From assembly GCA_016744655.1 (NCBI GenBank), contig JADGDY010000044.1:1-32281 (forward strand): a DNA stretch of 32,281 bases, in the 5' to 3' direction. The DNA is from Bacteroidales bacterium (GTDB lineage: Bacteria > Bacteroidota > Bacteroidia > Bacteroidales > UBA12170). Below are positions 31,974-32,281 of the stretch, one piece after another. Below the pieces are notes generated by a model. That model was not told where the DNA came from and ran no database searches. It saw only the letters and a program-made list of their open reading frames with translations. A program made the translations under genes and the position numbers. Each line of letters opens with the position of its first letter. Positions within the stretch are counted from its first letter, which is position 1.

Positions 31974-32281
31974 ATGGATGTTAAAGAAATAATGAAACCT
32001 GAAAACTTAGTTTATTCAAAAACTGAGAACATGACCGATAAAGAGCTGAGCTATTGCCCAGGTTGTGGTCATGGTACCGCTCATAGAGTTACTATGGAAG
32101 TAGTAGAAGAAATGGGTATTACTGAGGAAACTATTGGTGTTGCTCCTGTTGGATGTTCTGTTTTGGCTTACGAATTCATGAATATCGACATGACTCAAGC
32201 TGCTCACGGTAGAGCTCCTGCTGTTGCAACTGGCATCAAAAGAATATATCCTGAGAAATATGTATTCACTTATCAAGGTGA
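31974..32281 (+). CDS. 2-oxoacid:ferredoxin oxidoreductase TPP-binding (beta) subunit, 3' end clipped
   Basis: Thiamine-diphosphate-binding subunit, visible for its first 102 residues. It opens [18 protein letters not shown], then has [15 protein letters not shown] (a CxxC near the start, typical of the family), [18 protein letters not shown] and [27 protein letters not shown], which leads into the missing GDGD TPP motif. The ATG is three bases after the alpha-subunit stop and has a real Shine-Dalgarno (GGAGG at 31962-31966), unusual in this window. Confidence 0.9.
   Translation, partial: [102 protein letters not shown]

Noticed and set aside
32016-32276. 86-residue minus-strand ORF at the window end
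   Set aside because: It is opposite the TPP subunit, whose plus-strand translation matches the family from its first residues.
1-32281. CRISPR arrays, tRNA or rRNA genes, complete insertion sequences
   Set aside because: Repeats seen are short tandem units or fold-back elements without spacers of CRISPR form. No cloverleaf, rRNA or transposase sequence was noticed by eye.

Overview
The window looks like a piece of an AT-rich Bacteroidota chromosome. The signs are a protein with a C-terminal type IX secretion sorting domain, a TonB-dependent receptor paired with a DUF4249 lipoprotein, LytS/LytTR-type regulation, lipoprotein signal peptides, few Shine-Dalgarno sites, and several promoters of the Bacteroidota form TTTG-N19-TAnnTTTG. 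A 2-oxoacid:ferredoxin oxidoreductase operon and a menE gene suggest an anaerobe or facultative anaerobe that makes menaquinone, perhaps of the Marinilabiliales/Bacteroidales type. The genus cannot be read from the sequence.

Layout. 1-3360: end-clipped peptide deformylase (def), a lipoprotein alpha/beta hydrolase on the minus strand, and exonuclease VII (xseA-xseB). 3550-4704: a DUF2975 membrane protein, a YozG-like HTH regulator and a zinc-ribbon protein in one operon behind a tandem candidate operator. 4698-4964: first copy of a ~267-bp inverted-repeat element. 5009-8664: NTF2-like secreted protein, then L-domain lipoprotein, START-domain protein and menE. 8903-11983: small membrane protein, DDAH-like hydrolase, FG-GAP/T9SS protein. 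12191-13897: heptamer repeats and an ABC-F ATPase. 14096-19807: outer-membrane barrel protein, DUF4249 lipoprotein and TonB receptor on the minus strand, divergent from a LytS-like kinase and LytTR regulator. 19804-20801: TfoX-N, DUF3795 and transporter-suffix small genes. 20834-21101: second copy of the element. 21100-24709: a possible DNA-damage island with a self-cleaving S24 repressor, divergent dinB, a small ORF, and a BRO-N/DinD-like gene. 24929-30371: mfd, a TerB-like protein and a PAS histidine kinase. 30631-32281: ferredoxin, alpha and (clipped) TPP subunits of the oxidoreductase.

DNA repair is over-represented: xseAB, S24 repressor, dinB, DinD-like gene and mfd. The most unusual non-coding content is the repeated fold-back element. 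Its two copies are diverged but keep paired arms, including a C-G to T-A double change. Other structure includes three hairpins sharing a CAGAG core, a CATCNNN heptamer repeat at three sites, and a convergent intergenic region with mutually exclusive stems. No tRNA, rRNA, CRISPR array or transposase gene was seen.
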